The notes: a model not told the origin generated them from the letters alone. A stretch of 64,000 bases of DNA from Bactericera cockerelli (GCA_024516035.1 CM044961.1:30896195-30960194), one strand, 5' to 3'; positions 47,394 to 56,460 are shown, numbered from the stretch's first letter. Numbers and translations: made by a program.

Positions 47394-50300
47394 AGTATTT
47401 TCCGATCAACAACTTGTGTTGCCGTAGCAACTCAGCATCTCCTACATCCTCCCCTGACAACGTGAAAGAATCATCTCCTATATCCTCGCCTGATAATGTG
47501 AAGGCAGCCTCAGCTCAGAATCTTTCCCTGTTCCTGAAAAGCTCTTGGTGAATTCTTCTCTCTTTTCTTCACTGCTATCAGACAAAAATTATGTTGTGCG
47601 ATCACATTTTTTTTTTCTTTACTAAGTTTGACATTAATTATTGGATTATTTTTTCTTTCAAATGTCTACCAAATAACATTTGAGCGGGAGAAAATCTGAT
47701 ACCTATTATTGGATGACTTCGATATTGCAATAATGCCACATTTAAATTTCCATTATCCTTATCCAATATTTCCATTGCAATATTTATTGCTTTCTGGGAT
47801 AGTCCGTTTCCTTTTGAGTACCTCGGACTTGATGTTGTACTTCTTATATTCCAATCTTTTAGGAATTTTTGGAATTGAACACAAGAATACGGTACATCAT
47901 CAGAGATAATAGTGCTTGGAGCTCCATGATAGGAGAAAATTTTCTCAAATTTAGTTATTAGCTCGTTAGAATCGCCATTTTTTAATCGCTCCACTTCTAT
48001 CCATTTTGAATAATAATCATAAACAATTAAATAATTTATTCCTTTGAATTCTATGATATCAGAACCTATCTGTTCCCAGGCCTCAGTAGGTAGCTTGATT
48101 TCTTTATTTAATTTTTTTTCTCCCATTGGCCTTGAATTATTTTGTACATTACTTATTACCTGCTGGAAATCCGTCTCTCTCTCTGTGGCATATAACGCCA
48201 TTTTTAATTTCTTCTCATGTGCTGGATAACTTGGACCCGGAGCCAATTCATTGATGAAAATATTGCTGTCTGCTTCATGCTTTTCCGGGGACTTTCCTGT
48301 CCCTGTGAATACTGATTCATGAAAAATTAAATCTTCTTTTAACTCAAAAATTTTATCACTGCTTGATAGTCTGTTAACTAATCCAGTCTTAGAACAGGTA
48401 TTTAATCCAAGGATAGGTTTTGATTTTAGATCAACCACCACAAATTTTAAAGGATAATATTTGCCTTTGATAAAGCTCGGTATTACAATAGTACCTATTG
48501 GTTTAATTGTATTATTACTGTAAGCAATTAATTTCATATCAGTTGGCTTTATCAGTTTCTCTAGTACATAATCATTATCGGAATAATACAAAGATTTAAC
48601 CAAATTTAATGAAATAGCGTTGCACTGTGCGCCTGTATCTAATTTACACTCTATGTATCTATTCTTTAATTTTATTCTTTCTTTCCACTCGGTTTCGATA
48701 TTTTTACCCAAAGAATCTACTTGTAACATTTCCATCACATTTTCATTCGGAGCCTGCCTCCTTGAATACTCAGCATTCTCTTCTTCCAGTAACTGCACTC
48801 TCCTTCCGTTTCCATAAGACGCTCGATTATTATCTCTGTAGTCTTTAGAAAATAATTTTGACCTGTCAGTATAGTTATCATTACTTTGACTCTTCAAAAT
48901 GCATTTTGAGGCAAAATGTCCCCTTTTCTGGCAGAAATAACAAATCCCATTTATAGCTGGGCAAATCATTCTGTCATTGTGGAACCTACCGCACTTATTA
49001 CAATCATTCTGACTAGTAAATCTTTTCTTCCTCACAAAATCAACTTCTTTCTCATATTTTTCTTCTTTGCTAGTCATATCTAACTTGGACATATCATTTG
49101 ATTGGTATCTTACTGTGTGATATTTCTTGGCTAAATCCACTGCTTGATCTAGGGTTAATTTATTTTCGTCTAGGAATCTACATCTCAGGTTAATGTCTTT
49201 CACTCCCATTACGAATTTGTCTCTAACCATATTGTTTCTTTCTTCTACATGATATTCGCAACTGGTCACTCGTTTTTTCAACTCTAACACATAATGGTCA
49301 ATACTTTGATCATTGTTTTGTGGAGGATAACTCAAGAATTTATACCTTTCATAAATAATATTCTTAGTGGGTTCAAAATATTTCTGTAACGCATCTCTCA
49401 CTTCATTATACTTTGTCTTCTTACTAAGTTCCAAAGCATTGTAAATATCAAGCAGTGATTCTCCTCCTATGTTCAAAAGTAATGCTACCTTACCGTCATC
49501 TTTAGTTGCCTCTTTCTCCGACGCTTTCAAGAATAGTTCAAACTGTTGTATAAATTTCTTCCACTGATCATTCAGATTTTCCTGCTCTCCGTCGAACTTA
49601 TTTGGTACGCGACATTCCATTATTAATTGTAATTCACTCAATTAATCACCCCACTCCTGACACCATGTAGCATCAGCGTACTTTGTAAATAAATGATAAG
49701 AACTTTTATTACTTAAACAAGATAAATTTATATTTGTTACAATTCAAACGTTTCCTAAATTCAACTGAAGGTAAAATGGTTCAAAAGAAAAAAGAAGTAT
49801 TTTCCGATCAACAACTTGTGTTGCCGTAGCAACTCAGCATCTCCTACAGATAACTTATGACAGACCTCAGTAGCCTGATCAATAAGGCGACGGACTTGTA
49901 ACCTGGAGGTCGGTGGTTCGAGTACCAGGTTAAGCATATATTTGGTAAAGCGAGTTTGGGTAGTTGTGATCAAAATAGTGATTAGTACAAATATCTTAAA
50001 AAAAAGGTATAAATAAAATAATTTTGTAGCTCAGATGTGGGGCTACGTGACTTTTTTTATAACATGTGTTGTTGTTTTCAGAAAACACCGTAGTTCAAAA
50101 CTATCTGCAATGGTTGGAGACTGCTACTCCAAGTGATTCCTTCGAGACTATCAAACTCCGTTGGGAGGATACATCAAGGGACAGACTCCAATGTTTGCAG
50201 GCGGGCAATGAAAAATTTCAATCAATCATCCAGTACTTCAACACATATCGTATTCTGCGGGATCCTGAAAGAGGACCTGTGTTGGTAAGTTATTTCTTTT

Positions 50301-51269
50301 TTGATTTTTGATATTATATGAAATTACATTTTTACAATAAGTCCTTAATATTAACTTGAATACTGAATAGATAATTATTATTTACTGACATACGAGTAAC
50401 ATGCCCTAAACAACCCACACTAAGAAAATCGGTGATTTTCTTGTTATGTGGTATAGTACTATTTTTCTCACTTTATTTTACTTTCAATTCTATTTCTCTC
50501 TCTCTCTCTCTCTCTCTTCCTTTCTTTCTCTCTTTCTTTCGTTTATTTTTCATTTTCTATTCATTTTTTATTTATTTCGATCTCACTTCCTTTTCTCATT
50601 CTTTATCTCTTTTTCTTTCTCTTGACTATCAATGATAGTTGATTATTTATCTCGTGTGTTCTTCTCTGTTCTAGATAAACATGGACTTTGACATATTGCA
50701 TCCTGGAAGAACAACGTGTTTGATTGAAGGTCTTCTCCATCACAGGGACAAGATCATCACCCTAGCAAAAGCCGTGAAGGAGAGGGCCTCGGACTGCGCA
50801 GTGTCTGCTATTGCTGCCCTACCTCACATCAGTTCCCGCCACAAAAAAGGTGAAGTGTCACTCTTGGAAACCATCAAGGTCTGAAGTTTGCGAGGGATTC
50901 ATAATGCATGTGTCCAGTCCTTCTAACATTGAAACCTGCAGGGTGAGTCGGATCGAAAAATTGACTAAAATGTACAGACCTAAAATGTATGTAGGTGATT
51001 TTAAAAATCCAACCAATGTTTATTGTGTTGTGGATGACATTTTACAACCTCAAAATTCAATTGTAGCAGCTGTAGATCTTTGTTTCAAGATTTTCTTTGT
51101 AACACATTGTAATTACCCAGAAGAGAGTCAACATCTGTGGCTTACACTCCAGCTAGGTTTCTACGAAATATCCACCAAGTATGATAAGATTCATGCACCG
51201 ACTACTAAACTTTTAGCTGACCTTGCATTAATGCCTAAAGCAAATAGAGCAGCCAGGGCATCTAGGTAG
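46994..51269 (+). CDS. uncharacterised conserved animal protein, three supported exons, one frameshift
   Basis: Exons 46994-47311, 50082-50284 and 50675-51269 join with correct phases: G at the end of the first plus AA at the start of the second gives Glu, and the third begins in phase 0. The product (about 370-380 residues) resembles a family of uncharacterised proteins in insects and fish. It has a small helical region with FPFEQETSTIWFK, a QNYLQWLETATP / W..T...R segment, a DFDILHPGR segment and a C-terminal domain around VVDDILQPQNSIVAAVDLCF and ISTKYDKIHAPT. The function is unknown. The last exon needs a one-base correction at an A6 run (50843-50848) to stay open. The large intron contains an antisense LTR element and a SINE. 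I recognise the family by memory of its conserved blocks, not by search. Confidence 0.65.
47352..47391. repeat. A40 run
   Basis: Uninterrupted A, directly next to the surviving 55 bases of the downstream LTR. The matching place in the intact LTR has only A6 with one G interruption, so the run marks where the LTR copy was broken or expanded. Confidence 0.9.
47392..47446 (-). repeat. truncated 3' LTR
   Basis: Begins TGTAGGAGATGCTGAG on the minus strand and is identical over 55 bases to the start of the intact LTR. Confidence 0.85.
47447..47455 (-). promoter_or_regulatory. polypurine tract
   Basis: AGGGGAGGA directly before TGTAGG, the expected plus-strand primer. A second, decayed copy of tract plus LTR start (AGGCGAGGATATAGGAGATG) lies 36 bases away at about 47470-47491. 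Confidence 0.7.
47638..49641 (-). CDS. Gag-protease-integrase polyprotein (RT/RNase H deleted)
   Basis: The frame is open from 49641, with the first ATG at 49620 (660 residues). Residues 1-200 are a gypsy-type Gag. Two zinc knuckles follow: a variant CX2CX3HX5C (214-227) and a canonical CX2CX4HX4C, CYFCQKRGHFASKC (234-247). The aspartic protease motif LDTGAQCNAIS is at 334-344 and ILGL at 410-413. The start of the RT region (SVFTGTGKSPEKHEADSN) passes directly into the region before the integrase core: the RT, RNase H and integrase zinc-binding domains are missing without a frame break. The core keeps the first two acids (Asp in IGSDI, 528, and ISDD, 581), but the expected Glu is Gln (GNGLSQKAI, 616). 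It ends soon after SPAQMLFGR. Catalytically defective integrase is expected; Gag and protease look intact. Confidence 0.85.
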   Translation of the reverse strand: MSELQLIMECRVPNKFDGEQENLNDQWKKFIQQFELFLKASEKEATKDDGKVALLLNIGGESLLDIYNALELSKKTKYNEVRDALQKYFEPTKNIIYERYKFLSYPPQNNDQSIDHYVLELKKRVTSCEYHVEERNNMVRDKFVMGVKDINLRCRFLDENKLTLDQAVDLAKKYHTVRYQSNDMSKLDMTSKEEKYEKEVDFVRKKRFTSQNDCNKCGRFHNDRMICPAINGICYFCQKRGHFASKCILKSQSNDNYTDRSKLFSKDYRDNNRASYGNGRRVQLLEEENAEYSRRQAPNENVMEMLQVDSLGKNIETEWKERIKLKNRYIECKLDTGAQCNAISLNLVKSLYYSDNDYVLEKLIKPTDMKLIAYSNNTIKPIGTIVIPSFIKGKYYPLKFVVVDLKSKPILGLNTCSKTGLVNRLSSSDKIFELKEDLIFHESVFTGTGKSPEKHEADSNIFINELAPGPSYPAHEKKLKMALYATERETDFQQVISNVQNNSRPMGEKKLNKEIKLPTEAWEQIGSDIIEFKGINYLIVYDYYSKWIEVERLKNGDSNELITKFEKIFSYHGAPSTIISDDVPYSCVQFQKFLKDWNIRSTTSSPRYSKGNGLSQKAINIAMEILDKDNGNLNVALLQYRSHPIIGIRFSPAQMLFGRHLKEKIIQ
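49649..49665 (-). promoter_or_regulatory. tRNA-Leu-type primer-binding site
   Basis: TGGTGTCAGGAGTGGGG directly follows the LTR and complements the CCA end of a tRNA finishing CCACTCCTGACACCA, as animal leucine tRNAs do. Confidence 0.75.
49666..49848 (-). repeat. 5' LTR (183 bp)
   Basis: Minus strand TGTAGGAGATGC...GATGCTACA, bounded by TG/CA. Contains AAGTAATAAAAGTTC, a possible polyadenylation signal. Short for a gypsy LTR but bordered by a good primer site. Confidence 0.8.
49862..49992 (+). mobile_element. tRNA-derived SINE, family A
   Basis: CTCAGTAGCCTGATCAATAA (box A region), GGTCGGTGGTTCGAGTACC (box B), GGTAAAGCGAGTTTGGGTAG and GTGATTAGTACAAAT. Lies in the gene's large intron next to the LTR. 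Confidence 0.8.
50082..50284 (+). CDS. exon B of the conserved gene
   Basis: Acceptor TTGTTTTCAG, donor GTGTTG|GTAAGT. Encodes NTVVQNYLQWLETATPSD, the W..T.RDR motif and GNEKFQSIIQYFNTYRILRD. Confidence 0.7.
50285..50674 (+). other. intron with TC tract
   Basis: GTAAGT to TTCTCTGTTCTAG, 390 bases. Includes a pyrimidine tract at 50490-50545. Confidence 0.65.
50675..51269 (+). CDS. exon C of the conserved gene (frameshifted)
   Basis: Starts INMDFDILHPGRTTC in phase 0 and reads to SSRHKKGEVSLLETIKV before a TGA at 50882-50884. From 50849 the +1 frame gives the family-like VKCHSWKPSRSEVCEGFIMH and runs to TAG at 51267-51269. Skipping one A of the A6 run restores one frame of 197 residues. Either a young inactivating mutation or a homopolymer error. 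Confidence 0.65.
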
Positions 51270-51611
51270 GTAATTTGTCTGCTCAAAGTAGGGGAATGTC
51301 GGGGACTAAAGGAGGTTACGTTTAATTAAATTTCCGACCATCAAAGTCTCGGTTTTACAATCCTCTTTTTGAGCTGTTAAACTTGCTCTATTTTCTGCTC
51401 TCTTCCTCCAATATTTGAAAACATTTTCTTTTTGTCTTTTCCATTTTGCCCCACCTTCCCCTACATGTGTCAGCCCCCTATACAGAGAATTTTTTTATAT
51501 ACTTTTTTTAGTTTAGTTTACTTGTAGGTACAAATTTTGAGCTCCTTTATCGTATTTTTTGTTGTTTTATTCTATTTCAATTTGCTTACTATTATATATT
51601 TGTTTACTAAT

Positions 51612-51815
51612 AGTCACCGTGGCAGAGTGAGTTAGCGCGCTAGGCATTGCACGTATGGTGACCTGGGTTCGATTCCCAGCGGGGCAGGAATTTTTCTGCT
51701 CTGTACTTGGATGTTCGGGGTCCACTCATACTTCGTGAGGAAAAATGAGTAGTTACTTGTATGAGTAACGACCAGTGGCGGCATTACCAGAGTAAAAAGA
51801 AATGAATGTAATAGA
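51612..51815 (+). mobile_element. tRNA-derived SINE, family G
   Basis: ACCGTGGCAGAGTGAGTTAG (box A region), GGGTTCGATTCCCAGCGG (box B), TCTGTACTTGGATGTTCGGG, TGAGGAAAAATGAGTAGTTA. Would lie in the 3' UTR of the gene. Confidence 0.8.
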
Positions 51816-52099
51816 ATAATTCGAAAAGTAAAGGAGGCTCTTAGTAATGCTGCGCTACACACAAAAGTTGTGAAGAGGCTTTGTGCTTCACCACAAATAA
51901 AATCATACATATATTTGTTTACTATGCTCATTTGCGAGGACTGTCAAAAATTGTTCCAAACTATTTTTTCATAATTATTGTAAGCAGGACTCATGTCCTG
52001 TACGTGCTAGAAATGGTAATTACCATTTGACAATTCCCATTTTACCGCTCCCCGATAATGTAACATATAAGTTGTATTTTTTCTTAAATGTTTATATAG

Positions 52100-52215
52100 T
52101 GTAATATCTGCAAATAAAAAGTTGTTGATGTGTAATTTCTGTAAATTTAAAAATTGTTAATGTGTAATTTCTGTAAACTTAAAAATTGTTGATGTGTAAT
52201 TTCTGTAAATAAAGA
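52100..52215 (+). repeat. 32-bp tandem repeat in the likely 3' UTR
   Basis: GTAATTTCTGTAAA.TTAAAA units start at 52101, 52132, 52164 and 52196. Units one and four contain AATAAA. Confidence 0.8.
52208..52213 (+). promoter_or_regulatory. candidate polyadenylation signal
   Basis: AATAAA, followed by a GT-rich GTGTAATGTGTTGTA. An alternative AATAAA is at 52113-52118. About 940 bases after the stop at 51269. Confidence 0.4.
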
Positions 52216-52420
52216 GTGTAATGTGTTGTACATTATATTTACTTGAATTGAATTCTTCTTCATTTTCCACACATAGGGCAATACATATATCCTATGACTT
52301 TGTATGACTAGGAATATGCATGTAGATGACTTCCGTCCGAGTGCAAAATATTTATGCACTTAGTCGGAGGCTATCCTGCAAATTTCTGTACATTCAAATA
52401 CATAGGTATATGTATAGCTG

Positions 52421-52483
52421 TATGCAAAAGTATGCATACAGCTATACGTATCATACGTATAGCTGTATGCATACTTTTGCATA
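52421..52483. repeat. perfect palindrome, 31-bp arms
   Basis: TATGCAAAAGTATGCATACA... (52421-52451) and its exact complement (52453-52483) flank a single C at 52452. Confidence 0.95.
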
Positions 52484-52493
52484 CTGCTATGAG

Positions 52494-52607
52494 AACGTTC
52501 GCATATTGAATATGCGAACGTTGGCATAGTGACTATGCCAACGTTAGCATAGTCACTATGCCAAGGGTCGCATAGTGACCATACCAACGTTCGCATATTG
52601 TTATGCC
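52494..52607. repeat. 23-bp tandem array of paired palindromes
   Basis: Units start at 52494, 52517, 52540, 52563 and 52586. Each is AACGTT (palindrome) plus a 17-base hairpin such as GGCATAGT-G-ACTATGCC. Unit four is AAGGGT-led and the fifth is partial. Confidence 0.85.
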
Positions 52608-52790
52608 TACTTTGCATAATAGTTAGCATAACACTATGCCAACGTTAGCATGCGGTTTTTAACAGTATGCCTACTTCGCATAACAGTTAGCATAACACTA
52701 TGCCAACGTTAGCATGCGGTTTTTAACAGTATGCCTACTTCGCATAACAGTTAGCATAACACTATGCTTACTTCGTATACTGGTATGAAA
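52602..52790. repeat. 64-bp tandem repeat
   Basis: TATGCCTACTT starts at 52602, 52666 and 52730. Units contain GTTAGCATAACACTATGCC and AACGTTAGCATGCGG. Confidence 0.9.
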
Positions 52791-53151
52791 ATGACACAGC
52801 AAGTATGCATAATCTTTATGATAGGCGAATTACTTTATGCTAAGATACGTATAATGTTATGTTAAACAAATGAAATTCAGAGCATAGACTATGCAAGTTA
52901 AACATGTTATTATGCTATCAATGAATTGAATTGAATTGAACAATAGCATAACTTTATACATCCGTTGGCATAAAAGTAATGACGTCACAACTATGACGTC
53001 ACGACTTTTGACAAATTTCGTTAGCATAAATTATGCTAACCACTTTATGCTAAAGTCGAAAATATCGCGTATGCTAACTTTGCAAGGGTCCCCCGTATGT
53101 TTAATTAATCACAATACTATGTTAAATTTCGCAGTTGGTTTTTCACCGTGT

Positions 53152-53641
53152 ATTTCTATGTAGGTATCTATACCTCAATACCTACCTATAGGTATTTTGT
53201 TATTTATGTCAGCTGATGGACAGAATAGATAGCTTCTCAAATTGTTCAGTCAGACGGTCTCCAAGTTATGCTCAACTTTTTCAGAACAAGAAGACTTCAG
53301 GAGACCATTAAGTTTCAGCTTTCTATTTACGAGCTACGAAATAGTTTCTAGCGGACGGACGTAGCGAACAAAATACTGCAGTTCTTTAATTTATATTTTA
53401 TATAGGTAAGTTTTATACATAAAATATAGTTGTTATGTGATGTGAATTTTGTATACCATTGTACATGAGTCATAAACCTTGTTTATAAAGTTAAATATAT
53501 AGCTTCTAATTTTATGTAATATGTATAAAAATATTTGTACGCAATACATAAAGTTATAGTATTATGTACATAGGTGTAGGTATATACGATATGTTTCATA
53601 CATTAAAATATAGTTGTATTTGTGATGTTCATATATTTATG
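53152..53641. other. AT-rich intergenic DNA
   Basis: TTTTATACATAAAATATAG-like phrases recur near 53410 and 53600. No gene. Confidence 0.4.
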
Positions 53642-54045
53642 ACTAGCGGGCTGTCGCCCGCTTTGCGGGCCGAGGCATGGCCGTGAAAGCAAAAAGTCCT
53701 TTTTCGCCAATGGCAGGTGTTGTAGTGGGAATTTCGAAAAATCCCGTCTTATTGCACATCTAGACTATAAGACAAAGCTACCTACTAAATTTCAGCTTCC
53801 TAGGACTTACGGTTTGGGCTGTAGAGCGATGATCAGTCAGTGACTTTGACATTTATATATTAAGATTCGAAAAATCCCGTCTTATTGCACATCTAGGCTG
53901 TAAGACAAAGCTACCTACCAAATTTCAGCTTCCTAGGACTTACCAATTCGGAGAAACAGTGATGAATCAGTGAGTCAGTCAGTCAGTCAATCAGTCAGTC
54001 AGTCAGTCAGTCAGTGAGTGAAACTCTCTTTTATAAGTATAGATG
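53642..54045 (-). mobile_element. Helitron-like element, copy 2, with partial tandem copy
   Basis: The minus-strand 3' end has hairpin GCGGGC-GACA-GCCCGC and CTAG. The 5' side (TCTTAATATATAAATGTCAA) at 53868 is followed by a second partial copy to 54045 ending in (TCAG)n and ATAAGTATAGA. Confidence 0.65.
53960..54020. repeat. (TCAG)n microsatellite
   Basis: About twelve AGTC tetranucleotides, an expansion of the TCAGTCAGTGA phrase of the Helitron-like element. Confidence 0.85.
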
Positions 54046-54108
54046 TGAAATTTGTATACAATTGTACATGTATATTATGTACTAAACCTAGTTTGTAAAG
54101 TTATATAG

Positions 54109-54312
54109 TCTGTCCCGGTAGATCAGTGGTAAATGCGGCACTTTGTGAATCCAAAGATTCCAGAGTTCGTGAGTTCGAAACCCAACCGGGACATGACAAG
54201 TTATCCTCTCTGTCGGGATTTTTACCACATAATAATATGCCTTGGGCTTACTGCTGGAATAATGGGACTTTAATAATAGTCCTAATTGGGCAGTATAAAT
54301 AAGGCGATATTA
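54109..54312 (+). mobile_element. tRNA-derived SINE, family B, direct copy
   Basis: TGTCCCGGTAGATCAGTGGT (box A region), GAGTTCGAAACCC (box B), GGGATTTTTACCACATAATA, and the tail AGTATAAATAAGGCGATATT. The only direct-orientation family B copy. Confidence 0.8.
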
Positions 54313-54639
54313 TTATTTTTTATATTATATTCGGATAAAAATATTTGTACGTAATACTAATAGTTATACAATATACATAGTACCCAATACCTATATGATT
54401 TTTATGTATAATTTAACATAATGCACCTAGAGCATAAAGTTATATATTTATGTTCTTTCGTGTAAGTTCAGGAAACTTAACAAAATGCTGATGATGTTTT
54501 TCCGTTGACCTAAGAGCTTCCGGGGACGCAGTACAAATAATAATAATCATGTGTATAATAGAAAGGAATAGAAAAGTCAAAGCAACTGAAGGGATAGGAG
54601 TAGAGATAGGAGAATGGAATAAGAATATTAGCTTTTTTA
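54313..54639. other. AT-rich intergenic DNA
   Basis: Nothing recognised. Confidence 0.4.
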
Positions 54640-54768
54640 CCGACCTCAGTAGCTTGAGCGATACTCAAACTCGACTTACTAAATTAATATTTGCTTAACC
54701 CGGGACTTGAACCACCGACCTCCGATTACAAGTCCGCCGTCTCATCGATCAAGCTACGGAGGTCGGTA
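54640..54768. mobile_element. fold-back SINE of family A
   Basis: Begins with a direct head ACCGACCTCAGTAGCTTGAG and ends with the inverse head TCAAGCTACGGAGGTCGGT, with an inverted body between. The two heads give a 24-bp terminal inverted repeat. Confidence 0.7.
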
Positions 54769-55009
54769 TAAAAGTTAAAGTAATAATAAAATATGGAAGA
54801 AGAAGTACAAAAAACAGAAGAAGGAAAAGGAAATTTACAAGATAAAAAATAAAATATAAGAATGGAAAGCTAGGAAAGCAGGAAAAGGCAAAGATGTTCT
54901 CCAACTCTTGATTTTCATGTCAAGTGGCTCTCTTGAGCTTTAGCCGAGTGCAACTAACTCAGAGTTACTAGACTAACTAGACAATACAGGCTAAGTAAAA
55001 GAAAGCTGT

Positions 55010-55603
55010 CTGTATGTGTGTATGTGTGTATGTATGTGTGTATGTATGTATGTTCTTTATACAAATCCACACCGTTTGACCGAGAAACCTGAAATTTTGC
55101 ACATAGGTCCCTTTGGATCAGGAAATTCTTCTAGGCTAGATTATATCTCCCTGAGGTTAAGCTACAATGAGTAAGGATAAAAATGGATGGGTGACGCAAA
55201 AAAAATTCACGTTTTTTGACATAAATGACATTTTTTCTCGAAATTTGTCGCGACGACCTATCAACTCAAAGCGAGAAAGTTTTAGCCAAGGGTTCGAGCT
55301 TTCAATTGACATATCGATCGCGAATTTCTGATGAGCCGTTCTTGAGCTACGCCGGGTAAGGTAAAAAAATGGCTGGGTAACATGTAAAATATTCACGTTT
55401 TTTGACCTAAATGACTTTTTTTTCTCGAAATTTGAAGTGACGACCTATCAACTCAGAGCGAGAAAGTTTTAGGCAAGGGTTTAGGCTTTCATTTGACATA
55501 TTGATCGCGAAATTCTGATGAGCCATTCTTGAGCTACGCCGGGGAAGACCAGAAAATAGATGGGCGACAAAAAATATTCAGGTTTTTTTTCAAACCTAAA
55601 TGA

Positions 55604-55636
<33 letters not shown>

Positions 55637-55708
55637 GTGTGGTGTGTGGGTGGTGGTGTGTGTGTGTGGTGTGTGTGGTGTGTGTGTGGTGTGTGTGTGT
55701 GTGGTGTG

Positions 55709-55739
<31 letters not shown>

Positions 55740-55745
55740 TGTGTG

Positions 55746-55778
<33 letters not shown>

Positions 55779-56003
55779 TGTGTGTGTGTGTATGTGTGGT
55801 GTGGTGTGGTGTGGTGGTGTGTGTGTGTGTGTGGTGTGTTTGTGTGTGGTGTGTTGTGTGTGGTGTGTGTGGTGTGTGTGGTGTGTGTGGGTGTGGTGTG
55901 GTGTGGTGTGTGTGTGTGGTGTGTGTGTGTGTGGGTGGGTGTGTGTGCGTGTGCGTTGTGTGTGTTTGATGGGCTGGCGAAGCGGCGGGTGTAACCCGCT
56001 AGT
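55010..56003 (+). mobile_element. Helitron-like element K with tandem core and GT expansion
   Basis: The 3' end is hairpin GCGGGT-GTA-ACCCGC plus CTAG, followed by T, like the smaller family. The body has CCGTTTGACCGAGAAACCTG and a 187-bp direct duplication (TTTCTGATGAGCC near 55325, and again near 55512). A 360-bp GT tract precedes the hairpin. The 5' end is not resolved. Confidence 0.5.
55609..55970. repeat. (GT)n with GGTGT units
   Basis: About 360 bp of TGTGTG and TGTGGTG. Long frames across it are compositional. Confidence 0.95.
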
Positions 56004-56269
56004 ACACTATAATACACATAATACAGGCTAGGTCCTTGCTAGATTCATAGTTGTTAGCTCAATATTACTAGACATTACAAGTTATATAAATTATACATCA
56101 GGGTGGATTTATATTGTCTATTTCAGATATGTATATGAACAATGCATATGTATACAGTTTAATGTTGCTTTAGGGTAATATATTTTTAATATACTAATAT
56201 CAACCTTTGTAAATTTACCAAAAAATTCGAACCTATCACTGTATGGACCTTGCATTCTCTCCTTAAATT
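56004..56269. other. AT-rich intergenic DNA
   Basis: Nothing recognised. Confidence 0.4.
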
Positions 56270-56284
56270 TGCTCTCTCTCCCTC

Positions 56285-56333
<49 letters not shown>

Positions 56334-56362
56334 GTCTATCTCTTTCTCTCTCTCTCTTTCTG
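56270..56362. repeat. (TC)n microsatellite
   Basis: CTCTCTC with CCC and TTT interruptions. Confidence 0.9.
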
Positions 56363-56460
56363 ATATATAACTACTTATTCAGGTAAGTTACAGTTATGTA
56401 TATCTACGTTGAAAACTCATTTATATTTCCAAGTACACTTCTACAATCTCTGTTCTTCTA

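Larger units (their letters stand above)
47392..49848 (-). mobile_element. Ty3/gypsy-type LTR retrotransposon lacking RT and RNase H
   Basis: Minus-strand order: LTR (49848-49666), primer site (49665-49649), gag-protease-integrase frame (49641-47638), polypurine tract (47455-47447), and 55 bases of the second LTR (47446-47392). The 55 shared LTR bases are identical, suggesting a young insertion. The second LTR is truncated at an A-run, so target duplications cannot be checked. The element lies antisense inside an intron. Confidence 0.8.
47312..50081 (+). other. large intron holding an antisense LTR element
   Basis: GT at 47312 and TTGTTTTCAG at 50081. It contains a 40-base A run, the LTR element on the minus strand and a family A SINE. 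Phase agreement across it supports splicing. Confidence 0.6.
52410..53151. mobile_element. GCATA-rich element 2, palindrome-dense
   Basis: Dense TATGC/GCATA words, two TGACGTCA copies (52979-52998) and a right end TTTTTCACCGTGT whose inverse ACACGGTGAAAAA resembles the left end of the 44134-46750 element. The left boundary is not found. No protein is encoded. Confidence 0.45.

Noticed and set aside
47447..47560. Plus-strand SSP-repeat peptide next to the LTR fragment as a host exon
   Set aside because: Exons A and B already join in phase without it, and the repeat is explained by duplication of the polypurine tract region.
54109..54181. Functional tRNA gene
   Set aside because: The tRNA-like head continues into a repeated SINE body, and at least five other copies exist.
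55481..56031. Frames of 119-178 codons
   Set aside because: GT microsatellite artefacts.
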